This document shows, piece after piece, positions 1-8,720 of a stretch of 55,961 bases of DNA. The notes below the pieces were generated by a model, which made no database searches, was not told the origin of the DNA, and was given only the letters and a program-made list of their open reading frames with translations. The stretch covers positions 1 through 55,961 of the forward strand of contig JAFXAR010000039.1 of the NCBI GenBank assembly GCA_017516885.1, in the 5' to 3' direction. Positions within the stretch are counted from its first letter, which is position 1. Every line of letters begins with the position of its first letter. The translations under genes were made by a program, and so were the position numbers. The DNA is from Bacteroidaceae bacterium (GTDB lineage Bacteria > Bacteroidota > Bacteroidia > Bacteroidales > Bacteroidaceae).

Positions 1-23
1 CATTGCAAATGATGTCACTGCGT

Positions 24-189
24 ATAGACAATGCGAGCAGCAATTAGTCAAGCGTAATGTGGCGAAGTCACATAGCTTGGGTTGCGACAAGCGAGCATTG
101 TCAATGCGCACAAGCATAGATAATGCGAGCAGCAATTAGTCAAGCGTAATGTGGCGAAGTCACATAGCTTGGGTTGCGACAAGCGAGCA
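24..189. repeat. Direct repeat, two copies of about 74 bp at a 92-bp offset
   Basis: Copies at 24-97 and 116-189 match almost base for base (one clear mismatch, C29/T121). A partial third copy beginning GCAATTAG follows at about 190. Each copy holds an internal stem (AAGCGTAATGTG pairing imperfectly with CACATAGCTT). The flanks GCAATTAGTC and GGGTTGCGA also occur in a structured repeat near 23680, and part of them near 10842. The first stretch of the window has no convincing gene. Confidence 0.85.
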
Positions 190-233
190 GCAATTAGCCG
201 CGTGAAGCAGGCAATCAGCAAACAAAAACCATT

Positions 234-545
234 ATGAACACAACAGCGCAAAAGTTCATAGTAACAAAAGACGGAACATTAAGACTGGGAGCTGTAAAGA
301 GACACTGCGAGCTTCTCAAACCCGGCGAGGCATGCATAGGCGGCGGATTCTACACACTCGATTATGTAACGCACCGCCTGCTGCTGAGCGGCGCTTCGAG
401 CCAATACGGAGAACCGCAATGGGAAGAAATCAACGCGCTCAAAGTATCGGCCTACTACCAAGGATTAGAAATAACATACACCTCATGGGACAGTTGGGAA
501 TCCCCCTTCCCGGTGAGCGAGAGAATAGAGATACATTATTTATAA
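234..545 (+). CDS. Small hypothetical protein
   Basis: A 103-residue soluble protein with no signal peptide or membrane segment. I do not recognise a named family. The middle is rich in aromatic residues and glycine (IGGGFYTLDYVTHR, then YYQGLEITYTSWDSW), suggesting a small beta-rich fold. The ATG at 234 is preceded by an A-rich stretch (CAAACAAAAACC), as is common in Bacteroidetes, and the stop codon lies at the foot of a very strong palindromic terminator, which supports a real expressed gene. It stands alone, convergent with the rubrerythrin operon. ORFs on the other strand and in other frames here are shadows. Confidence 0.7.
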   Translation: MNTTAQKFIVTKDGTLRLGAVKRHCELLKPGEACIGGGFYTLDYVTHRLLLSGASSQYGEPQWEEINALKVSAYYQGLEITYTSWDSWESPFPVSERIEIHYL

Positions 546-597
546 AAATTCATGCAGGGCAATGGAGCGCGCTCCATTGCCCTGCATGAATTTTTAT
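542..597. terminator. 56-bp perfect palindrome, bidirectional terminator
   Basis: Arms of 28 bases pair without a mismatch about a centre between 569 and 570. The outer A5/T5 runs give a U-tract in either direction. It includes the stop codon of the upstream small gene and lies between convergent genes. Confidence 0.9.
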
Positions 598-910
598 CTT
601 GCCGCTAAAGTCCTATTTCATAGATAATGCTATTTCCCGGCAATTGCTTCACAAGCAGCAGCTATTTTTGTTGCCGGCCTGCCAATGCGGCAGCCTGAAA
701 AAGCAAAAAAAATGAGGCTGACTATTTAGCAGCCTCATTATTGTGGAGATGAATAAAAAGATGCAGTTCAAGACAAGCGTAACGCAGTAAATTTGTGCAA
801 ACGAGTTAAATGCAAAGTCTTTGCTATTTTACAACGAGTGTTGCCAAATTTCGGGTGTCAAATACACTTTTTAGTCATCTTTATAAGTATTGTTCTATAC
901 AAATTTCAAA
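598..910. other. Intergenic region between convergent genes, with a dispersed hairpin module
   Basis: No credible gene. A hairpin at about 709-740 (ATGAGGCTG pairing with CAGCCTCAT) is followed by GATGAATAAAAAGATG at 748-763, CAAGCGTAACGCA at 774-786 and ACACTTTTTAGTCATCTT at 864-881. The same ordered motifs recur near 19917-20069 and 35310-35395. Confidence 0.6.
709..881. repeat. Hairpin + GATGAATAAAAAGATG module, copy A
   Basis: The order is a stem-loop, TTGTGGA, GATGAATAAAAAGATG, about 100 bases, then ACACTTTTTAGTCATCTT. It is one of three copies in the window. The stem sequence differs from copy B but the pairing is retained, which suggests that the structure is what is conserved. Confidence 0.7.
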
Positions 911-1459
911 TTACTTGAAGTAGCGGTTGAACAAGCCCTCAAAGCCCTTGCCGTGACGTGCCTCGTCCTTTGCCATTTCGTGAACAGTGTCGTGGATAGC
1001 ATCCAGGTTCAGTTCCTTTGCACGCTTTGCAATGCGGTACTTGTCGGCACATGCGCCTGACTCAGCGTTCATTCTCTTGTCAAGGTTAGTCTTTGTATCC
1101 CAAACAACATCACCCAAAAGCTCTGCGAACTTTGCTGCGTGCTCAGCCTCCTCCCATGCATAGCGCTTGAAAGCCTCTGCAATCTCGGGATAGCCCTCGC
1201 GGTCGGCCTGGCGGCTCATTGCCAAATACATGCCCACCTCGGTGCACTCGCCAATAAAGTGGTTGTTAAGGTCCTTTATCATCTCATCGTCGCAGCCCTT
1301 TGCCACGCCAATTACATGCTCCTGAACAAACTCAAGCCTGCCGTTACCCTCCTGCATCTCGTTGAACTTCTCTGCAGGAACCTTGCACATTGGACAACGC
1401 TCGGGAGCTGAATCACCTTCATGAATATAACCACATACTGAACAAATAAACTTTTTCAT
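911..1459 (-). CDS. rbr: Rubrerythrin, rubredoxin-first type
   Basis: A 182-residue non-haem diiron protein that reduces hydrogen peroxide in anaerobes. The N-terminus carries a rubredoxin-like iron knuckle with Cys6-x2-Cys9 and Cys22-x2-Cys25. A four-helix ferritin-like domain follows, with diiron-type motifs ([36 protein letters not shown]). The domain order is that of reverse rubrerythrins, since classical ones carry rubredoxin at the C-terminus. It lies 46 bases downstream of a PerR/Fur regulator on the same strand, so the pair is likely one peroxide-stress unit. The first-codon choice is clear because the CxxC knuckle starts at residue 6. Confidence 0.93.
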   Translation of the reverse strand: MKKFICSVCGYIHEGDSAPERCPMCKVPAEKFNEMQEGNGRLEFVQEHVIGVAKGCDDEMIKDLNNHFIGECTEVGMYLAMSRQADREGYPEIAEAFKRYAWEEAEHAAKFAELLGDVVWDTKTNLDKRMNAESGACADKYRIAKRAKELNLDAIHDTVHEMAKDEARHGKGFEGLFNRYFK

Positions 1460-1481
1460 AATTCTAATTTTTTAAGCCGTT

Positions 1482-1491
1482 AATAATTATT
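1482..1491. promoter_or_regulatory. Possible PerR/Fur-like dyad between perR and rbr
   Basis: AATAATTATT is a perfect 10-base palindrome in the 46-base gap, within TTAATAATTATTGTA. It loosely resembles the AT-rich dyad of PerR operators. This is inference only, as such dyads arise by chance in AT-rich DNA. Confidence 0.25.
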
Positions 1492-1505
1492 GTATTATCT
1501 TTTTA

Positions 1506-1922
1506 TTATTTCTTTAAGCAACTGGGGCACACGCCTTTCAGATAGAGCTGCGCATCAGTAATCTCATAACCGTCAAGCCCCTCAACAAGAGAGATAAAGT
1601 CCTTCTTCATCTGCAAATCTACAATTTTTCCGCAAATATTGCAACGGAAATGCGCATGACAGCAACGATTTCCGTCAAAGCAGCGGAAAGTATCGTCAAT
1701 AGTGAGCATTGAAATAAGCCCTGCATCGACAAACAGTTTAAGAGTGTTATACACAGTAGTCAACGATAGCGAGCCAAGTTCATCGCGAAGCGCCTCGTAA
1801 ACTACCTCAGCGGTGGGATGCTGACAACTCCTGCGCACATATTCAAATATCGCCAAACGCTGCACCGACGGACGTATGCCTGCATTTATAAGTTCCTCTT
1901 TAAGTTCTGCTCTTGATACCAT
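1506..1922 (-). CDS. perR: Fur-family regulator, PerR-like
   Basis: A 138-residue repressor with an N-terminal winged helix (IRPSVQRLAIFEYV, then LTTVYNTLKLFVDAGLI) and a C-terminal metal-binding dimerisation domain. The structural zinc ligands are the pairs Cys94/Cys97 and Cys132/Cys135. His36 in HPTAE and Asp83 in the CFDG segment match the position where PerR uses Asp and Fur usually uses Glu, which favours a peroxide sensor over an iron sensor. Its position directly upstream of rubrerythrin supports the same reading. A promoter on this strand with CTTG, 20 bases and TATATTTG lies 38 bases upstream. PerR versus Fur cannot be settled from sequence alone. Confidence 0.88.
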   Translation of the reverse strand: MVSRAELKEELINAGIRPSVQRLAIFEYVRRSCQHPTAEVVYEALRDELGSLSLTTVYNTLKLFVDAGLISMLTIDDTFRCFDGNRCCHAHFRCNICGKIVDLQMKKDFISLVEGLDGYEITDAQLYLKGVCPSCLKK

Positions 1923-1959
1923 ACCGGTTGTTTATTAAACTTCATTTTTGAAATCATTG

Positions 1960-1991
1960 CAAATATATAAACATTCTATCAATCCTGCAAG
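1960..1991 (-). promoter_or_regulatory. Promoter of perR-rbr
   Basis: On the minus strand: CTTG (-33), 20 bases, TATATTTG (-7), matching the Bacteroidetes sigma-ABfr pattern TTTG/TAnnTTTG. Confidence 0.7.
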
Positions 1992-2110
1992 TTTTTTAAT
2001 ATATTTTTCTCAAAAAAAATTAAAGTATTTGCATAAAGTGCCGCAAAAGAGCCTCAAGAGCACATCTTCGGGCAGCATTTTCGCTCCAGCAGATACAAAT
2101 CAAAAGCGCA

Positions 2111-2142
2111 TTTGTATTTTTCGCATCAAAAGAGTAACTTTG
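2111..2142 (+). promoter_or_regulatory. Promoter of the ABC-F gene
   Basis: TTTG at 2111-2114, exactly 20 bases, then TAACTTTG at 2135-2142. This is a perfect Bacteroidetes -33/-7 pair, 40 bases before the start codon. Confidence 0.8.
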
Positions 2143-2182
2143 CAGTCCAAAAAAATTACCTTATAAATAATATTACACAGTT

Positions 2183-4114
<1,932 letters not shown>

Positions 4115-4138
4115 TTAAATATTCTTAATACATAAAAA

Positions 4139-6166
4139 ATGAAAAAATTATTCATCTGCACGGCAATAGCAATGAGCCTTGCCGCATGCTCAACAAAAAA
4201 CGCTATGGAATCAAAAATTGACTTGGCAAACCTTGATACCACACACCACCCCGGCACCGACTTCTTTGAGTACGCCACCGGCGGCTGGAGAAAGGCAAAC
4301 CCGCTGACCGACGAATATGCCCGCTACGGACAGTTCGACGCCCTGCGCGAAAAGAACCGCGAACAGCTTAAGGAACTTGTTCTTGCACAGGCAGCACAGA
4401 AGAACGAATTCGGCAGCAACGGACAGAAAGTAGGCGACCTCTACAATCTTGTAATGGACAGCACCCGCCGCAACAGCGAAGGCACAGCCCCAATCAAGCC
4501 GCTAATGGACAAGATTGCCGCAGTTACATCAAAGAGCGAAATCATACCGCTCATGGCAAAAATGTACCGCGCAGGCATCGGAGGCTTCTTCGGAACAGGC
4601 ATTGGCACAGACATCATGAACAGCAACGCCAACCAGTTAGGCATATATCAGGGCGGCCTCTCATTGCCCGAAAAGGAGTATTACAGCGACAATGACGAGA
4701 TTACCCTTAACATCCGCGAGAAGTTCAGCCAATATGTCATCAACATGTTCAAGCTGCACGGATTCAGCGCCGCAGAGGCCGAAGCAAAGATGAAGGCAAT
4801 CATGGCAATAGAGACACGCATTGCAGCAAAGCACCTGAGCCGCGTGGAGCGCCGCAATCCCATGAACAGCTACCACAAAATGAGCTACTCAGCCCTCAAG
4901 GAGCAGATTCCGGGCATTGACTGGGACGCATACTACACAATCCTCGGCATCAACGGCATTGAGGAGCTCAACCTTGCGCACCCCGAAGCCATTAAGGAAG
5001 TGGCAGCAATCATCAGCGACACCCCATTGACCGACCTCACAGCCTACATGCAGTGGCGGGTGATACGCTCAACATCGAACGAGCTCACCGATGCAATAGA
5101 GCAGGAAACCTTCTCGTTCTACGGTACAGTTCTCAGCGGCAAAAAGGTGCAGCAGCCACGCTGGAAACGCGCTCTTGACCAGGTAAACGGCTCGCTGGGC
5201 GATGTAATTGGCGAGCTTTACGTTGCAAAGCACTTCCCGCCCGCAGCAAAGGAGAGAATGACACAGCTTGTAAAGAACCTCCAGGTTGCCCTCGGCGAGC
5301 GCATTGACGCACAGGAGTGGATGAGCGCCGAAACCAAGAAAGCCGCTCATGAAAAGCTGAACACCTTTACCGTGAAAATAGGCTACCCCGACAAGTGGGA
5401 CGACTACAGCGCACTCACCATTGACCCCTCACTGAGCTACGCCGAGAACTGCCGCAACATGTCGGAATTCGACTGGAAGAAGCACGTTGACGAGAAATGG
5501 GGCAAGCCCGTTGACCGCAGCGAGTGGCACATGACACCGCAGACAGTGAACGCATACTACAACCCCACCACAAACGAAATCTGCTTCCCCGCCGGCATAC
5601 TCCAGTATCCATTCTTTGACATGGATGCCGACGACGCCTTCAACTACGGCGCAATTGGCGTTGTAATTGGCCATGAGATGACACACGGATTCGACGACCA
5701 GGGCCGTCAGTTCGACAAGGACGGAAACTTCGCCAACTGGTGGACCGAGGAAGATGCCAAGAAATTCAACGAGCGCACACAAGTAATCGTAGACTTCTTC
5801 AACAAGATTGAAGTTCTCCCCGGCCTTAACGCAAACGGCAAGCTCACCCTCGGCGAGAACATTGCCGACCACGGCGGCCTCATGATTTCAATGCAGGCAT
5901 TCCGCAACGCAACAAAAGAGAACCCGCTTCCTGTAATTGACGGCTTCACCCCCGAGCAGCGCTTCTACCTCTCATACTCCAATGTATGGGCCGGAAACGT
6001 GCGCGACGAAGAAATCCGCAACCTCACAAAGAGCGACGTTCACTCACTCTCACGCTGGAGAGTAAACGGCACACTGCCCCACATCGACGACTGGTACAAG
6101 GCATTCGGAATCACTGAAAAAGACCCAATGTTCGTACCCGCCGGCGAGCGCCTTAAAATCTGGTAA
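4139..6166 (+). CDS. pepO: M13 (neprilysin/PepO-like) zinc metallopeptidase lipoprotein
   Basis: 675 residues. The N-terminus is a lipoprotein signal with lipobox LAAC (Cys17), so it is probably anchored facing the periplasm or the cell surface. The zinc site is HEMTH (His512, Glu513, His516) with the third ligand in ENIAD (Glu573, Asp577). The substrate-binding NAYY segment (VNAYYNPTTNEI) is also present. The length fits the bacterial M13 family. These enzymes cleave short peptides. It lies 24 bases after the ABC-F gene and 11 bases before metA, so the three may form a transcription unit, although they share no pathway. Confidence 0.95.
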   Translation: MKKLFICTAIAMSLAACSTKNAMESKIDLANLDTTHHPGTDFFEYATGGWRKANPLTDEYARYGQFDALREKNREQLKELVLAQAAQKNEFGSNGQKVGDLYNLVMDSTRRNSEGTAPIKPLMDKIAAVTSKSEIIPLMAKMYRAGIGGFFGTGIGTDIMNSNANQLGIYQGGLSLPEKEYYSDNDEITLNIREKFSQYVINMFKLHGFSAAEAEAKMKAIMAIETRIAAKHLSRVERRNPMNSYHKMSYSALKEQIPGIDWDAYYTILGINGIEELNLAHPEAIKEVAAIISDTPLTDLTAYMQWRVIRSTSNELTDAIEQETFSFYGTVLSGKKVQQPRWKRALDQVNGSLGDVIGELYVAKHFPPAAKERMTQLVKNLQVALGERIDAQEWMSAETKKAAHEKLNTFTVKIGYPDKWDDYSALTIDPSLSYAENCRNMSEFDWKKHVDEKWGKPVDRSEWHMTPQTVNAYYNPTTNEICFPAGILQYPFFDMDADDAFNYGAIGVVIGHEMTHGFDDQGRQFDKDGNFANWWTEEDAKKFNERTQVIVDFFNKIEVLPGLNANGKLTLGENIADHGGLMISMQAFRNATKENPLPVIDGFTPEQRFYLSYSNVWAGNVRDEEIRNLTKSDVHSLSRWRVNGTLPHIDDWYKAFGITEKDPMFVPAGERLKIW

Positions 6167-6177
6167 AACAAAGCATC

Positions 6178-7059
6178 ATGCCCATAAAAGTACCCGCCGG
6201 ACTTCCGGCATTGCAAGCAGTAATAGACGAAGGGAACGCAGTGGAGACATTTGAAGTCTCCACTGCGCGCACCCTTCGCATAGCCCTGCTCAACATAATG
6301 CCAATGAAAGAGACCACAGAGGCCGATTTCATACGCCTCTTTTCCGAAACCGGCGAAGAGGTTGAGTTCACACTGATGAAGCTCGACACCCACACCCCCA
6401 AGCACGCCACCCCCGAGCACATGAACAGATACTACAAGGGATTCTCTCAGCTCAAGGGAGAGCACTTTGACGGACTTATTATAACCGGCGCACCAATAGA
6501 GAAAATCGAATTCGAAGAGGTATCCTACTGGCCCGAACTCTGCAGCATATTTGAATGGGCAAAAACCAACGTAACATCCACCCTCTTCATCTGCTGGGCA
6601 GCCCAGGCAGGGCTATACCGGAAATTCGGCATACAGAAACATCTGCTGCCAAAGAAAATGTTCGGAATATTCCCACACATAATAAACACCCCCGCACATC
6701 CCCTGTTCAAAGGCATTGGCGAGACACTCTACGTTCCCCACAGCCGCCACACAGAGATTCTGCGCAGCGACGTAACCGCATGCAAGGAGATTGAACTGCT
6801 GTCGGAAAGCGAAATTTCAGGCGTATACATAATGCAGGAAAAAGGCACGCTGAATTTCTTTATAACAGGACATTCCGAATATGCCCTGAACACCCTTGAC
6901 GGAGAGTACAAGCGCGACATCTCAAAAGGCCTGCCCATTGAACTGCCTCTGAACTACTACCTTAACAACAACCCAGCCAATACCCCGGTAAATCTGTGGC
7001 AGCACACCGCACGCCGCATGTTCGGCAACTGGCTCAAATATTTCTGCAAGGCGCAATAA
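6178..7059 (+). CDS. metA: Homoserine O-acyltransferase MetA, predicted acetyl-CoA type
   Basis: 293 residues. It acylates L-homoserine in the first committed step of methionine synthesis. The nucleophile is Cys139 in LFICWAAQAG, with His232 and Glu234 in GHSEY completing the triad. In this family the residue after GAP-x decides the acyl donor: Gly (Gly111 in E. coli) goes with succinyl-CoA and Glu with acetyl-CoA. Here the segment is GAPIEKIEF with Glu108, so acetyl-CoA is predicted despite the common succinyltransferase label. It starts 11 bases after the peptidase stop. thrA elsewhere in the window feeds the same branch. Confidence 0.95.
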   Translation: MPIKVPAGLPALQAVIDEGNAVETFEVSTARTLRIALLNIMPMKETTEADFIRLFSETGEEVEFTLMKLDTHTPKHATPEHMNRYYKGFSQLKGEHFDGLIITGAPIEKIEFEEVSYWPELCSIFEWAKTNVTSTLFICWAAQAGLYRKFGIQKHLLPKKMFGIFPHIINTPAHPLFKGIGETLYVPHSRHTEILRSDVTACKEIELLSESEISGVYIMQEKGTLNFFITGHSEYALNTLDGEYKRDISKGLPIELPLNYYLNNNPANTPVNLWQHTARRMFGNWLKYFCKAQ

Positions 7060-7128
7060 CCGCCAAGGCAAAAAACTTTTAATGACGTTTTAATGACGCA
7101 GGAGCGCACTCCCAACCATTCTACGCCA

Positions 7129-7305
7129 TCACCAGAACTTATTATTTTCGGCGCTGTATTCAAATCCCGCATTGCGCAGCCTGGTTTCCAGTTCAGCGCG
7201 GTCAACGTCAAGAGCCGCGCACAGTTCGTCAAGCGAAGCATATCTGTCGCGCAGATACATATTCACCGTACTCATAAGCATAAAAGGGTCATTCGGCAGT
7301 TCCAT
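7129..7305 (-). CDS. DUF4250 family small protein
   Basis: A 58-residue ORF read from ATG at 7305 to TGA at 7129. It begins MELPNDPFMLMSTVNMYLRD and continues with YASLDELCAALDVDR, ending in NNKFW. The MELPNDPFML(L/M)S opening and the SLDELC...LDVDR helix pair are characteristic of DUF4250, a short family of unknown function widespread in Bacteroidetes and Firmicutes that probably folds as a small helix-turn-helix. The gene is convergent with metA. An apparent ORF on the plus strand over the same bases is a shadow. Confidence 0.85.
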   Translation of the reverse strand: MELPNDPFMLMSTVNMYLRDRYASLDELCAALDVDRAELETRLRNAGFEYSAENNKFW

Positions 7306-7463
7306 AATTCAATTGTTATATCAAACCAAGGTTAGCAAAGTTCAAGAAGCGGCATTCACACCACCCCACGCCCTGCGGCAAAGGGAAAAAGAGTGCTGCA
7401 CCGCGAAGATAGCAAGAAGTTTCCTTATTTCCAACGACCGATTCAAGAAGGCCAAATTCTTAT

Positions 7464-7483
7464 TTCTCTTGCAAAGAGAATTA
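7464..7483 (+). repeat. Left arm of a 20-bp inverted repeat
   Basis: TTCTCTTGCAAAGAGAATTA. The exact reverse complement lies at 8658-8677. The arm is itself a quasi-palindrome (7-base stem, 3-base loop). The two arms enclose 1174 bases with the AbiEi-like gene. Confidence 0.75.
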
Positions 7484-7492
7484 TCAAACGTG

Positions 7493-7500
7493 CAAATATA
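7493..7500 (-). promoter_or_regulatory. Possible -7 element for the DUF4250 gene
   Basis: TATATTTG on the minus strand. No good -33 element was found at the right distance, so this is weak. Confidence 0.3.
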
Positions 7501-7748
7501 GTGATTATCAATTAAATTTAAATAAATTAAACTGTTATTTTAAATTAAATTTGATGCTTTTTCAACAAATGGACGTATGTAACTGCATGAATTCATGAGA
7601 AAAAATTTCTATTAGAATAGGGTTTCGTTAGTTTCACCGTTTCTTTACAGGAAAATTCTGTATATAAAAAAGATTCTTTAAGCAAAATTTACATTGCCAA
7701 ACGGTCCACTAATTCATTGTTTAACCACAGTTTTCCCATAATATATTT

Positions 7749-8357
7749 TTAAGCGCTTAGCATTGGTTTTATAATTCGTTTCATCCATGCAGGCATCTTG
7801 TCTGCATCTTTAATTAAAGCATCCTTGTTGGTCTCTTTTGACACCAATTGTCGGATTATGTTCAACTCGCTTTCTCCTATATTGTCCTTTTTCAGGGCTT
7901 TAAGTGCCTGAACTAGCAAAGAGATGAGACGAGTTTCATAACAGAAGTTCTTGGGTACACCTCGCTTTAATACTACTTTCCTATTTGATACGTTTACAAT
8001 TCTTTCACTTCCAGTAGTCAGGAAAGTGTAGTTCATTGGCACTTGAGTTGATAACCCTAATGCATTCAATGCTGTCATGCCAGATGGCAGCACCTCTGCG
8101 TTATCCCGGACAGCAATTGCCTGCACCACCTTGTCGACAGAAGGAAGCACTGCACCGAATTTGCTTTTTCTCGGTTTTGCATATATCCCATGGGCGATTT
8201 TAACAAGTATGCCTTCTGCCGTTAGTTCGGACAAAATGCTTCCCACAAATTCTGTATGGTATTCAGGGAAGTCGGTCCGAAACAGGATACTGTCTTCTGG
8301 CATCGCTTCTACGCGTTGCCTAAGAGTTGTATTATCTATTGAATATTCATTAGTCAT
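7749..8357 (-). CDS. DUF6088 / AbiEi-like antitoxin-domain protein, orphan
   Basis: 202 residues from ATG at 8357, which has GGTGAT just upstream. A TTG start 36 bases further up is possible but less likely. It starts with a winged-helix part (LRQRVEAMPEDSILFRTDF...ILSELTAEGILVKIAHGIYAKPRKSKFG) of the type IV toxin-antitoxin AbiEi class. This is followed by the DUF6088 body (DKVVQAIAVRDNAEVLPSGMTALNALGLSTQVP, then VVLKRGVPKN). AbiEi proteins are DNA-binding antitoxins normally followed by an AbiEii nucleotidyltransferase toxin. None is seen on either side. The gene is more AT-rich than its neighbours and sits between 20-bp inverted repeats, suggesting acquisition. Family assignment is fairly sure; function is not. 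Confidence 0.8.
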   Translation of the reverse strand: MTNEYSIDNTTLRQRVEAMPEDSILFRTDFPEYHTEFVGSILSELTAEGILVKIAHGIYAKPRKSKFGAVLPSVDKVVQAIAVRDNAEVLPSGMTALNALGLSTQVPMNYTFLTTGSERIVNVSNRKVVLKRGVPKNFCYETRLISLLVQALKALKKDNIGESELNIIRQLVSKETNKDALIKDADKMPAWMKRIIKPMLSA

Positions 8358-8390
8358 ATCACCTTTGAAATTTTGATGATTTTTCAAATG

Positions 8391-8398
8391 CAAAGATA
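8391..8398 (-). promoter_or_regulatory. -7 element of the AbiEi-like gene
   Basis: TATCTTTG on the minus strand, 33 bases before the ATG. The -33 element is not convincing. Confidence 0.45.
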
Positions 8399-8657
8399 TG
8401 AAAATGATTTAAATAAATGATTACTTGCCAGGTATTTTATTAGTTTGAGTTGAAATATACTGTTTTGTGCAGCGTACGGCATGAATGTAAAAAACTTTAA
8501 AAAGGTACGATATAAATTTAAACAGCGTCTAAGAATTCCAATTATAACTCTCAGTTTTCCTCTTGCGGCAAGTAGGTGTAAGGGTTTGCGCTGGAGGGAT
8601 TCTGTCAAAAATCTTTATGCGAAATTCAGTCAAACCCCGGTTGGTTTATATAGCGTT

Positions 8658-8677
8658 TAATTCTCTTTGCAAGAGAA
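8658..8677 (-). repeat. Right arm of the 20-bp inverted repeat
   Basis: Exact reverse complement of 7464-7483. It lies 43 bases before the secreted-protein start codon and contains TCTCTTTG, a possible weak -7 element pointing at that gene, with GTTG at 8640-8643. Confidence 0.75.
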
Positions 8678-8720
8678 CAAGCGTTTTAAAGCATTTTTTA
8701 TTTATTTAATACTATTTCAA

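Larger units (their letters stand above)
7306..7748. other. AT-rich intergenic region
   Basis: No gene seen. The half near 7500-7560 is nearly all A and T. It carries one arm of a 20-bp inverted repeat (7464-7483) and a minus-strand TATATTTG (7493-7500) that could be the -7 element of the DUF4250 gene. Confidence 0.5.
8358..8720. other. Intergenic region upstream of the first secreted-protein gene
   Basis: No supported gene; a 74-codon minus-strand frame at 8384-8608 lacks recognisable features. It holds the -7 element of the AbiEi-like gene (8391-8398, minus), the right arm of the 20-bp inverted repeat (8658-8677), and a leader (TTTAATACTATTTCAA) just before the start codon that is nearly identical to the leader of the second secreted protein at 20287. 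Confidence 0.6.

Noticed and set aside
1948-2166. 72-codon plus-strand frame
   Set aside because: Covers the divergent promoters of perR and the ABC-F gene; composition is intergenic.
7093-7335. 80-codon plus-strand frame
   Set aside because: Shadow of the DUF4250 gene on the other strand, which has clear family motifs.
8384-8608. 74-codon minus-strand frame
   Set aside because: No recognisable family, AT-rich, and overlaps the promoter of the AbiEi-like gene.
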